The position numbers and the translations under genes were made by a program. Shown one piece after another: positions 42,887 to 52,546 of a stretch of 64,000 nt of DNA. Each line of letters starts with the position of its first letter. Positions within the stretch are counted from its first letter, which is position 1. Below the pieces are notes generated by a model that saw only the letters and a program-made list of their open reading frames with translations, was not told the DNA's origin and searched no databases. The DNA lies in NCBI RefSeq assembly GCF_002237555.1, contig NZ_CP022540.1, positions 1,240,001 through 1,304,000 on the forward strand, given 5' to 3'. This DNA is from Antarctobacter heliothermus (GTDB taxonomy: Bacteria > Pseudomonadota > Alphaproteobacteria > Rhodobacterales > Rhodobacteraceae).

Positions 42887-44137
42887 ATGCTGAAGACTTT
42901 CACGCGCGCCGCCGGTGCGCTTGTTCTGACCACCGCGCTTGCACAACCGGCCTACGCCGATCTGTCGGGCACACTCCGGATCATGTCGGACATGTCGAAC
43001 CCGGCGCCCCGCGCCATCATCGAAGGGTTGGCCGCTGATTTTGACGCGATGCACCCCGATCTCACGGTTGAGGTTGACGTGGTCGACCGCGAGGCTTGGA
43101 AAAGCCAGATCCGCAATGCTCTGACCGCCGATGCGCCAGATGTAATCAACTGGTACGCCGCAAACCGCATGGGCCCCTATGTCCGCGCGGGCCTGTTCGA
43201 GGACATCACGGACATGTGGGAAAACGGCGATCTGACCGGCCTCGACAGCGTCAAGGGCGCGATGACGATGGACGGCAAGCAGTGGGGCGTGCCCTATACC
43301 TACTACCAGTGGGGCATCTACTACCGCGAAGACATCTTTGATGAACTCGGCCTGACAGAGCCTGCGACCTTCGAAGAAGAGATCGCCAACTGCCAGAAAA
43401 TCCTCGATTCAGGTCGCAAGTGCTACACCATCGGGACCAAGTTCCTGTGGACCGCGGGCGGCTGGTTCGATTACCTCAATATGCGCACCAACGGCTTTGA
43501 CCACCACATGGCACTGGCCCGGGGTGAGTTGTCATGGACAGAGGACGAAGGCGTGCGCGCCACCTTTGCCAACTGGCGCAAGCTGATCGACATGGGCGCC
43601 TTCATCGACGATCACCAAACCTATTCTTGGCAAGAGGCGCTGCCCTTCTTCGTCAAGGGTGAGGCAACGGCCTACCTGATGGGGAACTTCGTGGTGCCGC
43701 ACCTGCGCGAGGCTGGACTGACCGACGATCAGATCGACTTTTACCAATTCCCCAAGATCGGCGATCATCCGATGGGCGAAGACGCACCGACGGACACCTT
43801 CCACATCGCGTCGAACGCCAAGAACAAAGAGGCCGCGCGCGCCTTCCTGCAATATGTGACCTCGCCCGAGGTGCAGACCAAAATCAACGCCGCCGATGGT
43901 CTGGGCCAACTTCCGGTCAACTCAAACGCAACCGTTGGCGACGATGAATTCCTGCAGCAGGGCTTTGTCATGCTGTCGCAAAACGCGACCGGCGGAATTG
44001 CCCAGTTCTTTGACCGCGACTTCCCGGCAGAGATGGCCAAGACCGGCATGGAGGGCCTGCAAGAGTTCATGGTGTTCCCTGACAACCTTGACGACATCCT
44101 TGAGCGGCTCGAGTTCACCCGGCAAGACGTCTATTGA
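42887..44137 (+). CDS. Extracellular sugar-binding protein of an ABC importer
   Basis: This is a 416-residue periplasmic solute-binding protein of family 1 (CUT1). A signal peptide (TFTRAAGALVLTTALAQPAYA) precedes LSGTLRIMSDMSNP. The domain shows typical INWYAANRMGPYVRAGLFEDI and GKQWGVPYTYYQWGIYYRED. GGGAGGA (42876-42882) is a strong ribosome site before ATG 42887. It delivers the sugar, probably an alpha- and/or beta-galactoside given the downstream enzymes, to the permeases. It is the first gene of the operon divergent from IclR. Confidence 0.94.
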   Translation: MLKTFTRAAGALVLTTALAQPAYADLSGTLRIMSDMSNPAPRAIIEGLAADFDAMHPDLTVEVDVVDREAWKSQIRNALTADAPDVINWYAANRMGPYVRAGLFEDITDMWENGDLTGLDSVKGAMTMDGKQWGVPYTYYQWGIYYREDIFDELGLTEPATFEEEIANCQKILDSGRKCYTIGTKFLWTAGGWFDYLNMRTNGFDHHMALARGELSWTEDEGVRATFANWRKLIDMGAFIDDHQTYSWQEALPFFVKGEATAYLMGNFVVPHLREAGLTDDQIDFYQFPKIGDHPMGEDAPTDTFHIASNAKNKEAARAFLQYVTSPEVQTKINAADGLGQLPVNSNATVGDDEFLQQGFVMLSQNATGGIAQFFDRDFPAEMAKTGMEGLQEFMVFPDNLDDILERLEFTRQDVY

Positions 44138-44140
44138 CGG

Positions 44141-44260
44141 CGCGGCGGGGCAATCCCGCCCTCTCGTCACGGGTCCGGACATGTGCCGGGCCCGTACATC
44201 TTCCCCGGCAGCCATTTCTTCTTGGCTCAAATACTCCGGGGGTTTGGGGGCTGGCCCCCA
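44141..44260 (+). repeat. Intercistronic hairpins and family-type element after the binding-protein gene
   Basis: Three structures lie between the binding protein and the first permease. GGCGGG/CCCGCC flanks GCAAT (44143-44159). ACGGGTCCGG/CCGGGCCCGT has one G-T pair (44169-44195). TGGGGGC/GCCCCCA is at 44245-44260. TTCTTCTTGGC-TCAAATACTC at 44217-44236 recurs inverted at 45212-45232. Such hairpins after a binding-protein gene often raise its mRNA level relative to the permeases. Confidence 0.55.
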
Positions 44261-44292
44261 CACCGACACCTCCAAACGCGCAGGGTCCGTTC

Positions 44293-45195
44293 ATGTCGAT
44301 CGTCAAAGCCAACCGCCGCTGGAATCCCCAGATCGTCACACCGATCCTGTTCCTGCTGCCCGGAGTGCTGTTCTTTCTGCTCTATGTGATCATTCCCATC
44401 GGGCAGAGCTTTAACATCTCGTTCTATAAATGGGACGGGTTGGGAGAGGCCGAATGGGTCGGTCTGCGCAACTATGAACGCCTGATGCAGGACCGCGCCT
44501 TTGAGGTATCGCTCTGGAACAACATGAAATGGTTGGTGCTGTATCTGCTGGCGATCCCGGCGGGCCTGTTAATCGCTCTGTTCCTCAACCAGACAGTGAC
44601 CGGCATCCGCCTGTATAAATCACTGTTCTTCTTTCCCTTTGTCATCAGCCAAGTGGTCGTGGGTCTTGTTTTCTCGTGGTTCTACTTGCCACGAGAGGGG
44701 TTGTTAAACGCAGTCATCACCACCTTTGGGATGGAGCCAATCAATGTACTGGGTGATCCAGTCCTGGCCACATACGGCGTCATCGCCGCCGGGCTTTGGC
44801 CGCAGACCGCCTATTGCATGATCTTGTATCTGACAGGTCTGAACGCGGTGGACCCCGAACAGATCGAGGCCGGTCGGTTGGACGGGGCCAAGCGTTGGCG
44901 GATGTTGTGGCATATCATCCTGCCGCAACTGCGCCCTGCAACGTTCATTGCCTTTGTCGTTACGATCATCGGTGCGTTGCGGTCCTTTGACCTGATTTCG
45001 ATCATGACCAACGGCGGACCGTTCGGATCAACACGCGTGTTGTCGTTCTACATGTTCGAAAAGGCGCTGTCGGAATACGGGTTCCGCATGGGCTACGGCT
45101 CGGCCATCGCGGTGGTGCTGTTTCTGATCATGCTGGTCTTTATCGCCTACTTCCTGTGGTCGATGTGGCGCGAAGAACGGGCAGGGCGGCACTGA
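44293..45195 (+). CDS. Sugar ABC transporter permease (MalF-type)
   Basis: This is a 300-residue inner-membrane permease with six helices. The N-terminal FLLPGVLFFLLYVIIPIGQS is typical of CUT1 permease 1. The ATPase-coupling EAA loop is IEAGRLDGAKRWRMLWHIIL. ATG 44293 is chosen because a longer frame from 44134 would translate the intercistronic hairpins. It pairs with the next permease. Confidence 0.94.
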   Translation: MSIVKANRRWNPQIVTPILFLLPGVLFFLLYVIIPIGQSFNISFYKWDGLGEAEWVGLRNYERLMQDRAFEVSLWNNMKWLVLYLLAIPAGLLIALFLNQTVTGIRLYKSLFFFPFVISQVVVGLVFSWFYLPREGLLNAVITTFGMEPINVLGDPVLATYGVIAAGLWPQTAYCMILYLTGLNAVDPEQIEAGRLDGAKRWRMLWHIILPQLRPATFIAFVVTIIGALRSFDLISIMTNGGPFGSTRVLSFYMFEKALSEYGFRMGYGSAIAVVLFLIMLVFIAYFLWSMWREERAGRH

Positions 45196-45211
45196 TGGCA
45201 CCGTTGCAGAT

Positions 45212-45232
45212 GAGTATTTTTGCCAAGAAGAA
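45212..45232 (-). repeat. Inverted copy of the 44217-44236 element
   Basis: GAGTATTTTTGCCAAGAAGAA is the near-exact reverse complement of the element after the binding-protein gene (about 19 of 21 positions). The two copies flank the first permease gene. I recognise this kind of AAATACTC...CTTCTT element as frequent in Rhodobacteraceae intergenic DNA. Its function is unknown. Confidence 0.5.
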
Positions 45233-45248
45233 GCAGGGGGCCTGAGCC

Positions 45249-46097
45249 ATGTTTCCAACACCGATCCAGAAACAGAGCACGGCGGTGCAGGTCTCTTATC
45301 AGGCGTTGTTGCCACTGGCGTTGATCATGTGGCTGCTGCCGTTGATCGCCGTGGCCCTGTTTTCGATCCGCCCCTTGGCGGATTTCACCAACGGCAACTA
45401 TTGGGGCATGCCCTCGTCGTTCGAATTCTTCGAGAACTACGGCAAGGTGTTTTTTGAGTCAGACATGCCGCGATACCTGTGGAATTCGGTGCTGATCACT
45501 GTGCCGACGGTGATCGGCGCGGTGGCGCTATCCTGCATGACGGGTTTTGCGCTGGGCATCTACCGGTTCAAGGGCAACCTGCTGATTTTCTTCATGTTCA
45601 TTGCGGGCAACTTCGTGCCGTTCCAGATCCTCATGGTACCGGTGCGTGACCTGACCGTGTCGATTGGTTTGTACGATACAAAACTGGGTCTGATCCTGTT
45701 CCATGTCGCGTTTCAGACCGGGTTTTGCACGCTCTTCATGCGGAACTTTATCCGAGCGTTGCCACATGAATTGATCGAGGCGGCGCGGGTCGAGGGCGTC
45801 GCCGAATGGCGTATCTTCTGGTTTGTGGTGCTGCCGCTCATGCGGCCCGCCATCGCGGCGCTGTCAGTGCTGATTTTCACCTTTATCTGGAACGATTACT
45901 TCTGGGCGTTGGTGTTGACGCAAGGGCCAGGGGCGCAGCCTGTGACTGCTGGCATTACCTCGTTCAACTCCCAGTTTGTGGCGCAGTATCATCTGATGAG
46001 CGCGGGCAGCATCGTGGCCGCCCTGCCGCCAGTGGCGATGTTCTTTCTGATGCAGCGGCACTTTATCGCCGGGCTGACCCTAGGGGCCGTCAAGTGA
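45249..46097 (+). CDS. Sugar ABC transporter permease (MalG-type)
   Basis: This is a 282-residue permease with six helices. The N-terminal SYQALLPLALIMWLLPLIAV is followed by a periplasmic stretch. The EAA loop is IEAARVEGVAEWRIFWFVVL, and the C-terminus FIAGLTLGAVK matches the conserved G-L-T-x-GAVK ending of MalG-type proteins. The stop overlaps the GTG start of the alpha-galactosidase (GTGA), so translation is coupled. Confidence 0.94.
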   Translation: MFPTPIQKQSTAVQVSYQALLPLALIMWLLPLIAVALFSIRPLADFTNGNYWGMPSSFEFFENYGKVFFESDMPRYLWNSVLITVPTVIGAVALSCMTGFALGIYRFKGNLLIFFMFIAGNFVPFQILMVPVRDLTVSIGLYDTKLGLILFHVAFQTGFCTLFMRNFIRALPHELIEAARVEGVAEWRIFWFVVLPLMRPAIAALSVLIFTFIWNDYFWALVLTQGPGAQPVTAGITSFNSQFVAQYHLMSAGSIVAALPPVAMFFLMQRHFIAGLTLGAVK

Positions 46098-48157
46098 AGG
46101 CATGGAGGCTGGATGATCCGGGCCAGACGCTTGTTCTGGTGCAAGAAGGCTCGGTGCTGCCCGGTGTGATCTATTGGGGCGCGCCTTTGCCAGCGGATGA
46201 GGATCTGGCGACACTGGCCGCGTCACAGCGGCTGGATGTGACGGGTGGCATGATGGACGCCAACGCTCGCTTGTCGATCTGTCCAGAGGCGCGGCAGGGC
46301 TGGGCCGGTCAACCTGGTTTCGTGCTGATTGGCAGGGATGGGCGGCGTGTGATGCCGACATTTAGCGCCTCTGTTGAAGCAAGGGAAAGTGAGCTGCGGA
46401 TCACGGCCAAGGATGCGGACTGCGGTGTCGTCTATCACGCGCAGATCGCGCTGACCGATGACGGCATGTTGCAGACCTGGGCAAAGATCGACGCGCCGGG
46501 TTTGGCGATCGACTGGCTGGCGACGCCTGTGCTGCCGGTCTCGAGTGCCTCTGACGGGCTGATCGATTTCTCGGGTCGGTGGATTGGTGAGTTTCAGCGT
46601 CAACGCCATGACTGGCGTCCCGGTGTCCATATGCGCGAGGCGCGTATGGGGCGGTCCGGGCACGAACACCCGCCGTTCGCGATCCTCACCACACCCGGTA
46701 CGACCAATTCGCAAGGCGAGGCTTGGGCGTTGTCGTATGACTGGTCCGGCGGCCACCGCATGGTGGCCGAGGAACTGCCCGATGGGCGTCGCCAAATCCA
46801 GTTTGGTCATGCCCCTGGCAGCCATACATCCGGGCAGGCCTGCACGGCCGCGCTGACCGCTTGCTATAGCGCCGATGGGCTGAACGGTAGCGCGCGCGCC
46901 TTTCAACGCCACGTTCGCGGCCTGACTGAAGGGAATGCACGGCACCCCCGTCCGGTGCACTACAACTGCTGGGAAGCGATCTATTTTAACCATGATCCCG
47001 CCGAATTGCAGGACATCGCCCGCCGTGCCGCCGATCTGGGCGCAGAACGCTTTGTGCTGGACGATGGGTGGTTCGGGATGCGGGATGACGACACCACCAG
47101 TCTTGGCGACTGGGCCGTTGATCCGCGCAAATGGCCGGACGGATTACGTCCCTTTGCAGAGTATGTGCAGGCCCTTGGGATGGAGTTTGGCCTTTGGGTT
47201 GAACCGGAGATGATCAACAAGGATAGCGACCTGTTTCGCGCGCATTCCGATTGGTTGCTTGGACCCGTTGATCAGACGCCGGGGCGGCAGCAATTCGTTC
47301 TGGACCTGTCGCAACGGGCGGTCTGCGATTACCTCTTTGATCGGCTAAACGCAGTGCTGAACGACGCGCCAATCGGCTATCTGAAATGGGATCACAACCG
47401 GTTGTTGCCGGTCGTCGATGAGCGCCAAGTGCTGATGCTGAACGCCTTGTTGGGGCGTCTGCGCACCGCGCATCCGGGGGTTGAGATTGAAAGTTGCGCC
47501 TCTGGCGGGGGGCGGATTGACCTCAACATCCTGCAACACACAGGCCGCGTCTGGTTGTCTGACAGCAACGACGCAGCTGAACGCCTGCGGATCCAGCATG
47601 ACGCCGCGCTGTTCCTGCCCGCTAGCGTCACCGGCAGCCATGTCGGCCCGCGCAAATGCCACACGTCGGGCCGTATCCACGACATCCGGTTCCGCGCCTG
47701 GGTGGCCGCGCAACGCCACATGGGGTTCGAGATGGACCCGCGCGAGCTGACCGAGGAAGAGGCGCAGGTGCTGAAATCCGTTACGGCCTGGTGGAAGTCC
47801 AATCGCGATTGGCGCATGGACGCCGCCATTCTCCAGCTGGATCATGCCGACCCGGCGGTGATTGCCGAATTGCAACTGGCGCAGGACGGCAGTCGCTTTG
47901 TCGCCTTTGTCGGGCAGTCAGCGACGTCATCCCAAATCTTGCCGCGTCCGCTGTGCCTGACCGGGCTCGACCCGCAGGCGCGCTACCGGATCACCCTGCT
48001 CAATGCTGATGAGGCACCGGGCTTGTCGCGCGGCGCGCCTGCACTGAAATACGACTCCCTGACGTTATCCGGGCAGGCGCTGATGCGACAGGGCGTGGCC
48101 TTGCCCTGGCGCTTTCCGGATGGGATCTGGGTGCTGGAAGGAGAACGCCTGCCATGA
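46094..48157 (+). CDS. Alpha-galactosidase, GH36
   Basis: This is a 687-residue glycoside hydrolase that removes terminal alpha-galactosyl units. An N-terminal beta-sandwich precedes the catalytic barrel, with FVLDDGWFGMRDDDTTSLGDW typical of GH36. The nucleophile is D433 in LKWDHNR; the acid/base is in WLSDSND (D490 or D493), and SCASGGGRID precedes it. No signal peptide is seen, so it acts in the cytoplasm on imported oligosaccharides. GTG 46094 overlaps the permease stop; an upstream in-frame start would lie deep in the permease gene. Confidence 0.94.
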   Translation: MKAWRLDDPGQTLVLVQEGSVLPGVIYWGAPLPADEDLATLAASQRLDVTGGMMDANARLSICPEARQGWAGQPGFVLIGRDGRRVMPTFSASVEARESELRITAKDADCGVVYHAQIALTDDGMLQTWAKIDAPGLAIDWLATPVLPVSSASDGLIDFSGRWIGEFQRQRHDWRPGVHMREARMGRSGHEHPPFAILTTPGTTNSQGEAWALSYDWSGGHRMVAEELPDGRRQIQFGHAPGSHTSGQACTAALTACYSADGLNGSARAFQRHVRGLTEGNARHPRPVHYNCWEAIYFNHDPAELQDIARRAADLGAERFVLDDGWFGMRDDDTTSLGDWAVDPRKWPDGLRPFAEYVQALGMEFGLWVEPEMINKDSDLFRAHSDWLLGPVDQTPGRQQFVLDLSQRAVCDYLFDRLNAVLNDAPIGYLKWDHNRLLPVVDERQVLMLNALLGRLRTAHPGVEIESCASGGGRIDLNILQHTGRVWLSDSNDAAERLRIQHDAALFLPASVTGSHVGPRKCHTSGRIHDIRFRAWVAAQRHMGFEMDPRELTEEEAQVLKSVTAWWKSNRDWRMDAAILQLDHADPAVIAELQLAQDGSRFVAFVGQSATSSQILPRPLCLTGLDPQARYRITLLNADEAPGLSRGAPALKYDSLTLSGQALMRQGVALPWRFPDGIWVLEGERLP

Positions 48158-49053
48158 CCGAGACACCAAAATGGATTGCGGCCGATTGGGGTACTTCGCA
48201 TCTGCGACTCTGGCCGATGGGAAATGACGACCGACCGCTGCGTCGGATAGATTCAGACCTTGGTATGTCGCGGCTGTCGTCAGAGGACTATGAACCTGCT
48301 TTGCTCAACCTGTTGGGGGATGATCTGCCCGAAGCGTTACCGGTGATCATCTGCGGCATGGCCGGATCGCGGCAGGGATGGGCAGAGGCGCCCTATGTCG
48401 AAACCCCCTGTGCCGTCCCGTTTGAGGGGACGCAGGTGACCACACGCGACCCGCGGTTGCGCCTCCATATCCTGCCTGGGATCAAGCAGATGCGCCCGCC
48501 GGACGTGATGCGCGGCGAGGAGACCCAGATCGGCGGGTTTCTGGCGAAAGAGCCCGGTTTCGATGGGGTGCTCTGCCTGCCCGGCACACACAACAAATGG
48601 GTGCATATCAGCGCCCATGAGATTGTTTCTTTCCGGACCTTCATGACCGGAGAACTGTTTGCCCTGCTTGGCGGCCAATCGGTTCTGCGCCATTCACTGG
48701 GCGGGGAAGGGTGGGACAGCGCCGCCTTCGCCGATGCGGTCAGCAACACGCTTTCGCGCCCCGCGACGCTGACGTCTTCTCTGTTCACACTGCGCGCTGA
48801 CTCTTTGCTGAACGGCACCGGGGCAGATGTGACCCGCGCGCGCCTTTCGGGCCTGTTGATCGGCGCGGAACTGGCGGCGGCGCGGCCCTATTGGTTGGGG
48901 CAGGACATCGTCATTCTGGGCGAGGACGCAGTGGCCGCGGCTTATCGCGACGCACTGGCCGCGCAGGGGGCCGCCGCACGGCTCGTGCCTGCGGGCGACA
49001 TCACGCTGGCGGGTCTGACCGCCGCCTACCATCATCTGAAAGACAAGATATGA
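48154..49053 (+). CDS. dgoK: 2-dehydro-3-deoxygalactonokinase
   Basis: This is a 299-residue kinase that phosphorylates 2-keto-3-deoxygalactonate in the De Ley-Doudoroff pathway. It begins WIAADWGTSHLRLW, an actin/hexokinase-like phosphate motif, and has CLPGTHNKWVHI and FMTGELFALL, characteristic of DgoK. The start overlaps the alpha-galactosidase stop, and its stop overlaps the dgoA start (both ATGA), so the genes are tightly coupled. Confidence 0.95.
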   Translation: MTETPKWIAADWGTSHLRLWPMGNDDRPLRRIDSDLGMSRLSSEDYEPALLNLLGDDLPEALPVIICGMAGSRQGWAEAPYVETPCAVPFEGTQVTTRDPRLRLHILPGIKQMRPPDVMRGEETQIGGFLAKEPGFDGVLCLPGTHNKWVHISAHEIVSFRTFMTGELFALLGGQSVLRHSLGGEGWDSAAFADAVSNTLSRPATLTSSLFTLRADSLLNGTGADVTRARLSGLLIGAELAAARPYWLGQDIVILGEDAVAAAYRDALAAQGAAARLVPAGDITLAGLTAAYHHLKDKI

Positions 49054-49655
49054 CCCGAGAAATTATTGCCATCCTGCGCGGACTGACAACGGCGGAGGCT
49101 GAACCGGTTGCCGACGCGCTGATCAATGCCGGCATTACCAAGATCGAGGTGCCGCTGAACTCTCCCGATCCGTTCGAAACCATACGCCGCATGATTGTGC
49201 ATGCGGGGAATCGCGCGTTGATTGGTGCGGGTACGGTACTCGACCCCGTACAGGTGGGGCAGCTGCGTGAGATAGGGGCCGGGATGGTTGTTTCCCCCGA
49301 CTGCAATCCACGCGTGATTGCAGCGACCAAGGCAGCGGGAATGCTGTCTTATCCGGGCGTCATGACCGCGACAGAGGCGTTTACCGCTCTGCGCAACGGG
49401 GCCGACGGGCTGAAATTCTTTCCGGCGTTCAAGCTTGGACTGGACGGGCTGTCCGCGCTCAAGGCCGTTCTGCCGCCAGAGGCCGCCACTTATGCGGTCG
49501 GCGGCGTCGGTCCGGCAGAGTTCGGCGCATGGCTCAAGGCCGGGATCACGGGTTTCGGCATCGGGTCGGCGCTGTTCAAACCGGGCATGTCCGTGCCCGA
49601 GATCGCCGACCGAGCTGCTGAAATGGTGGCAGCATGGGACGCGGCGACGGGTTGA
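49050..49655 (+). CDS. dgoA: 2-dehydro-3-deoxy-6-phosphogalactonate aldolase
   Basis: This is a 201-residue class I aldolase that splits KDPGal into pyruvate and glyceraldehyde 3-phosphate. The N-terminus IIAILRGLTTAEAEPVADAL has the catalytic Glu/Arg region. GAGTVL and the Schiff-base lysine in GLKFFPA are visible, followed by GGVGPAEFGAWLKAG. Length is normal for KDPG/KDPGal aldolases. ATG 49050 overlaps dgoK by 4 nt. Confidence 0.95.
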   Translation: MTREIIAILRGLTTAEAEPVADALINAGITKIEVPLNSPDPFETIRRMIVHAGNRALIGAGTVLDPVQVGQLREIGAGMVVSPDCNPRVIAATKAAGMLSYPGVMTATEAFTALRNGADGLKFFPAFKLGLDGLSALKAVLPPEAATYAVGGVGPAEFGAWLKAGITGFGIGSALFKPGMSVPEIADRAAEMVAAWDAATG

Positions 49656-49698
49656 CCGCCTGTCGCACCCGTAAGACCTGTCCGCGAAAGACGCCCCG

Positions 49699-51606
49699 AT
49701 GAAACGTACACTCGGCACCTGCTATTATCCCGAACACTGGCCCGAAGAGATGTGGGAGGCGGATGCCGCCCGCATGGCTGGCCTTGGTCTGACTTGGGTC
49801 CGGATCGGAGAATTTGCATGGTCGGTGATCGAACCCGCGCCGGGCGATCTGCGGTTCGACTGGCTGGACCGTGCGATCGAGATATTGGGGCATCACGGGC
49901 TAAAGGTGGTGCTGGGCACGCCCACCGCGACGCCGCCGCGTTGGATGCTGGATCGCTATCCCGATATGGTGGCTGTCGATGCTGAGGGGCGCGCGCGCGG
50001 CTTTGGCTCACGTCGTCACTACTGTTTTTCGCACAATGGGTATTTCGAGGAATCGAAACGCATCACCCGTTTGTTGGCAGAACGGTATGGTCGCAATCCC
50101 CATGTGGCCGCATGGCAGACGGACAATGAATACGGCTGCCACGACACGACGCTGAGCTATTCCGATGCGGCACGCCGGGCGTTTCAGGACTGGTGTGCGC
50201 AGCGGTATCAATCGACCGATGCGTTGAACCGGGCGTGGGGCAACGTCTTTTGGTCGATGATTTACGATGACTTTGACCAGATCGGCCTGCCCAACCTGAC
50301 GGTGACGGAGCCCAATCCAGCGCATGTGATGGCCTTTCGCCGGTTTTCGTCCGATCAGGTGGTCCGTTTTAACCGCGCGCAGGTGGACATTATCCGCGCC
50401 CATTCCGACGCGCCGATTGCGCACAACTACATGGGGCGCGTGACGGAATTCGACCACTACAAGGTGGGCGCCGATCTGGATATCGCCTCATGGGACAGCT
50501 ATCCGCTGGGATTTCTGGAGGACCGCGTTGGGCGCCCCGTCGCGGAGCAACGCGACTATGCGCGTCAGGGGGATCCGGATTTTCAAGCTTTCCATCACGA
50601 TCTGTACCGCGCCGTGGGCAGGAACGGGCGTTGGTGGGTGATGGAACAACAGCCCGGTCCGGTGAACTGGGCCCCTTACAACCCCTCGCCGTTTCCCGGC
50701 ATGGTACGTCTTTGGACGTGGGAAGCCTTTGCTCACGGGGCAGAGGCGGTGTGTTATTTCCGGTGGCGGCAGGCCCCGATGGCGCAGGAACAGATGCACG
50801 CGGGCTTGTTACGCCCTGACAGCGTCGAGGCCCCCGCCTGTGACGAGGTGCGACAGGTCGCTGTCGAGATTACCGATGCGCCCGAGGTGTCCCCCGCGCA
50901 GGCGTCTGTCGGGCTGGTCTTTGACTATGAAGCGGAATGGATGTGGGCGATTCAGCCTCATGCCAAGGGCGCGTCCTACTTCTCGCTTGTCTTCGACACC
51001 TACCGCGCGTTGCGGCGGGCCGGGCTGGACGTGGATATACTGCCACCTCAGGCCAAGTCGTTGGCGGGCTACAAGCTGCTTCTTGCGCCGGGGCTGATGC
51101 ATCTGCCGGAGGCGTTGCAAACGGCGCTGCTGGCCAGCAATGCGCAGGTTGTGCTGGGGCCGCGCACTGCCGCGCGTGACGTGGATTTCCGCATTCCTCT
51201 GCCCCTGCCGCCCGCAGTTCCCGGCCTGCCAGTGACGGTGACGCGAGTCGAAAGCCTGCGGCCCGATATGCCAGTGCCGTTGCGCGGTGGCGGTGCGGTG
51301 CAGACGTATCTGGAAGAGTTGGAAACCACCGCCGAACCCTTGCTTGAGACCGAAACCGGTACGCCCGTCGCCGCCGGGGTAGACACTATGATCTACTTGG
51401 GCGGCTGGCTGGACGATGCGGGTCTGGATCGCTTGACGCGGGCATTGTGCGCACGCGCCGGTCTGGAGACGGTCGATCTGCCCGAAGGTGTGCGCACCCG
51501 CACCACCACGATGGAACGTTTCTGGTTTAATCACAGCTTGCAGGATCGGCAGGTTGCCGGGATCACCTTGGCACCAGCGGGCGTTCTGCGGGTGCCATTG
51601 GCGTGA
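49699..51606 (+). CDS. Beta-galactosidase, GH42
   Basis: This is a 635-residue retaining beta-galactosidase. The barrel starts LGTCYYPEHWPEEMWEAD and TWVRIGEFAWS. The acid/base is E144 in WQTDNEYGCHD and the nucleophile E316 in WWVMEQQPGPVNW, spaced as in known GH42 enzymes. The trimerisation and C-terminal beta domains follow. No signal peptide is present, so it is cytoplasmic. It is the last gene of the galactoside operon, 43 bp after dgoA. With the alpha-galactosidase it can release galactose from both anomeric linkages. Confidence 0.95.
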   Translation: MKRTLGTCYYPEHWPEEMWEADAARMAGLGLTWVRIGEFAWSVIEPAPGDLRFDWLDRAIEILGHHGLKVVLGTPTATPPRWMLDRYPDMVAVDAEGRARGFGSRRHYCFSHNGYFEESKRITRLLAERYGRNPHVAAWQTDNEYGCHDTTLSYSDAARRAFQDWCAQRYQSTDALNRAWGNVFWSMIYDDFDQIGLPNLTVTEPNPAHVMAFRRFSSDQVVRFNRAQVDIIRAHSDAPIAHNYMGRVTEFDHYKVGADLDIASWDSYPLGFLEDRVGRPVAEQRDYARQGDPDFQAFHHDLYRAVGRNGRWWVMEQQPGPVNWAPYNPSPFPGMVRLWTWEAFAHGAEAVCYFRWRQAPMAQEQMHAGLLRPDSVEAPACDEVRQVAVEITDAPEVSPAQASVGLVFDYEAEWMWAIQPHAKGASYFSLVFDTYRALRRAGLDVDILPPQAKSLAGYKLLLAPGLMHLPEALQTALLASNAQVVLGPRTAARDVDFRIPLPLPPAVPGLPVTVTRVESLRPDMPVPLRGGGAVQTYLEELETTAEPLLETETGTPVAAGVDTMIYLGGWLDDAGLDRLTRALCARAGLETVDLPEGVRTRTTTMERFWFNHSLQDRQVAGITLAPAGVLRVPLA

Positions 51607-51828
51607 TCCACTGCCTGTCCCGGGGCCTTTTTCTTTGTACCGCGCTGGCCTAAGACTGCGGCGGCTCATAGCTGACTTTGGGATATTTTCCATGCGGAGT
51701 TTCTTCCGGCCGGCGGAAATGGGGTCTACGGATGCCCAGTTCCCATTTGACGCGCGTTGCGCACGCTCTAACCGGCGGTCACGGACTGGTTCGTCTGACG
51801 GGCGCAACATTCTTAGAGGTTTGAGTGG

Positions 51829-52509
51829 ATGAGCCTGTCGTTGAATCTGTCTGACCTGACCGTTGTCGCGGGCGCGCGGACCTTGCTGCGGGTGCCATCG
51901 CTGTCGCTGCCCGCGGGATCGTTGATTGGTGTGCGCGGACCATCTGGCGCCGGCAAATCGACGCTGCTTTACGCGCTCAGCGGGCTGCTGGCGGCCAAAG
52001 GCAGCGTGCGCTGGGGGCAGACCGATCTGGCACAATTGTCTGCTGAACGGCGCACCGCCTTTCGGGCGGCGCATATGGGGCTGATCTTTCAAGACTACCT
52101 ATTGTTCGAAGAACTGTCGCCGCGCGCAAATGCCAGCCTTGCGGCGCTGTTCTCGACATCCGGGGATCGGGCGCAGGTCAATGCTCGTGCCGCGGATCGG
52201 CTGGATCGGTTGGGTGTTCCACGGGACAGCCGTTCGGTGGCGTCGTTTTCCGGTGGTGAACGGCAGCGCGTGGCGGTGGCGCGCGCCTTAGCAACCGATC
52301 CGGCAATCCTGCTGGCAGACGAACCGACCGCCAGCCTTGATCGCCCGGCTGCGGACCAGTTGATCGACGATCTTGTGGCGTTGGTGCGTGACAGCGGCAA
52401 GACGTTGATCGCAGTAAGCCACGATTTGCATCTGCTTGACCGTTTAGACCGAGTGTTGACCATCCGGGACGGTCAATTGACTGACGACACCAGGGTTGGC
52501 ACCGCATGA
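51829..52509 (+). CDS. ABC transporter ATP-binding protein, LolD/MacB-type
   Basis: This is a 226-residue ATPase. Motifs are Walker A GPSGAGKST, Q-loop LIFQDYLLFEEL, signature SFSGGERQRVAVARAL, Walker B ILLADEPTASLD and the H-loop VSHDLHLLDR. The overall form matches ATPases that work with FtsX-like permeases. It pairs with the permease gene 37 bp downstream. The substrate is unknown. Confidence 0.9.
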   Translation: MSLSLNLSDLTVVAGARTLLRVPSLSLPAGSLIGVRGPSGAGKSTLLYALSGLLAAKGSVRWGQTDLAQLSAERRTAFRAAHMGLIFQDYLLFEELSPRANASLAALFSTSGDRAQVNARAADRLDRLGVPRDSRSVASFSGGERQRVAVARALATDPAILLADEPTASLDRPAADQLIDDLVALVRDSGKTLIAVSHDLHLLDRLDRVLTIRDGQLTDDTRVGTA

Positions 52510-52546
52510 TCGGCCCGAATACCCATTTCAGAAGTGATCCGACCGC

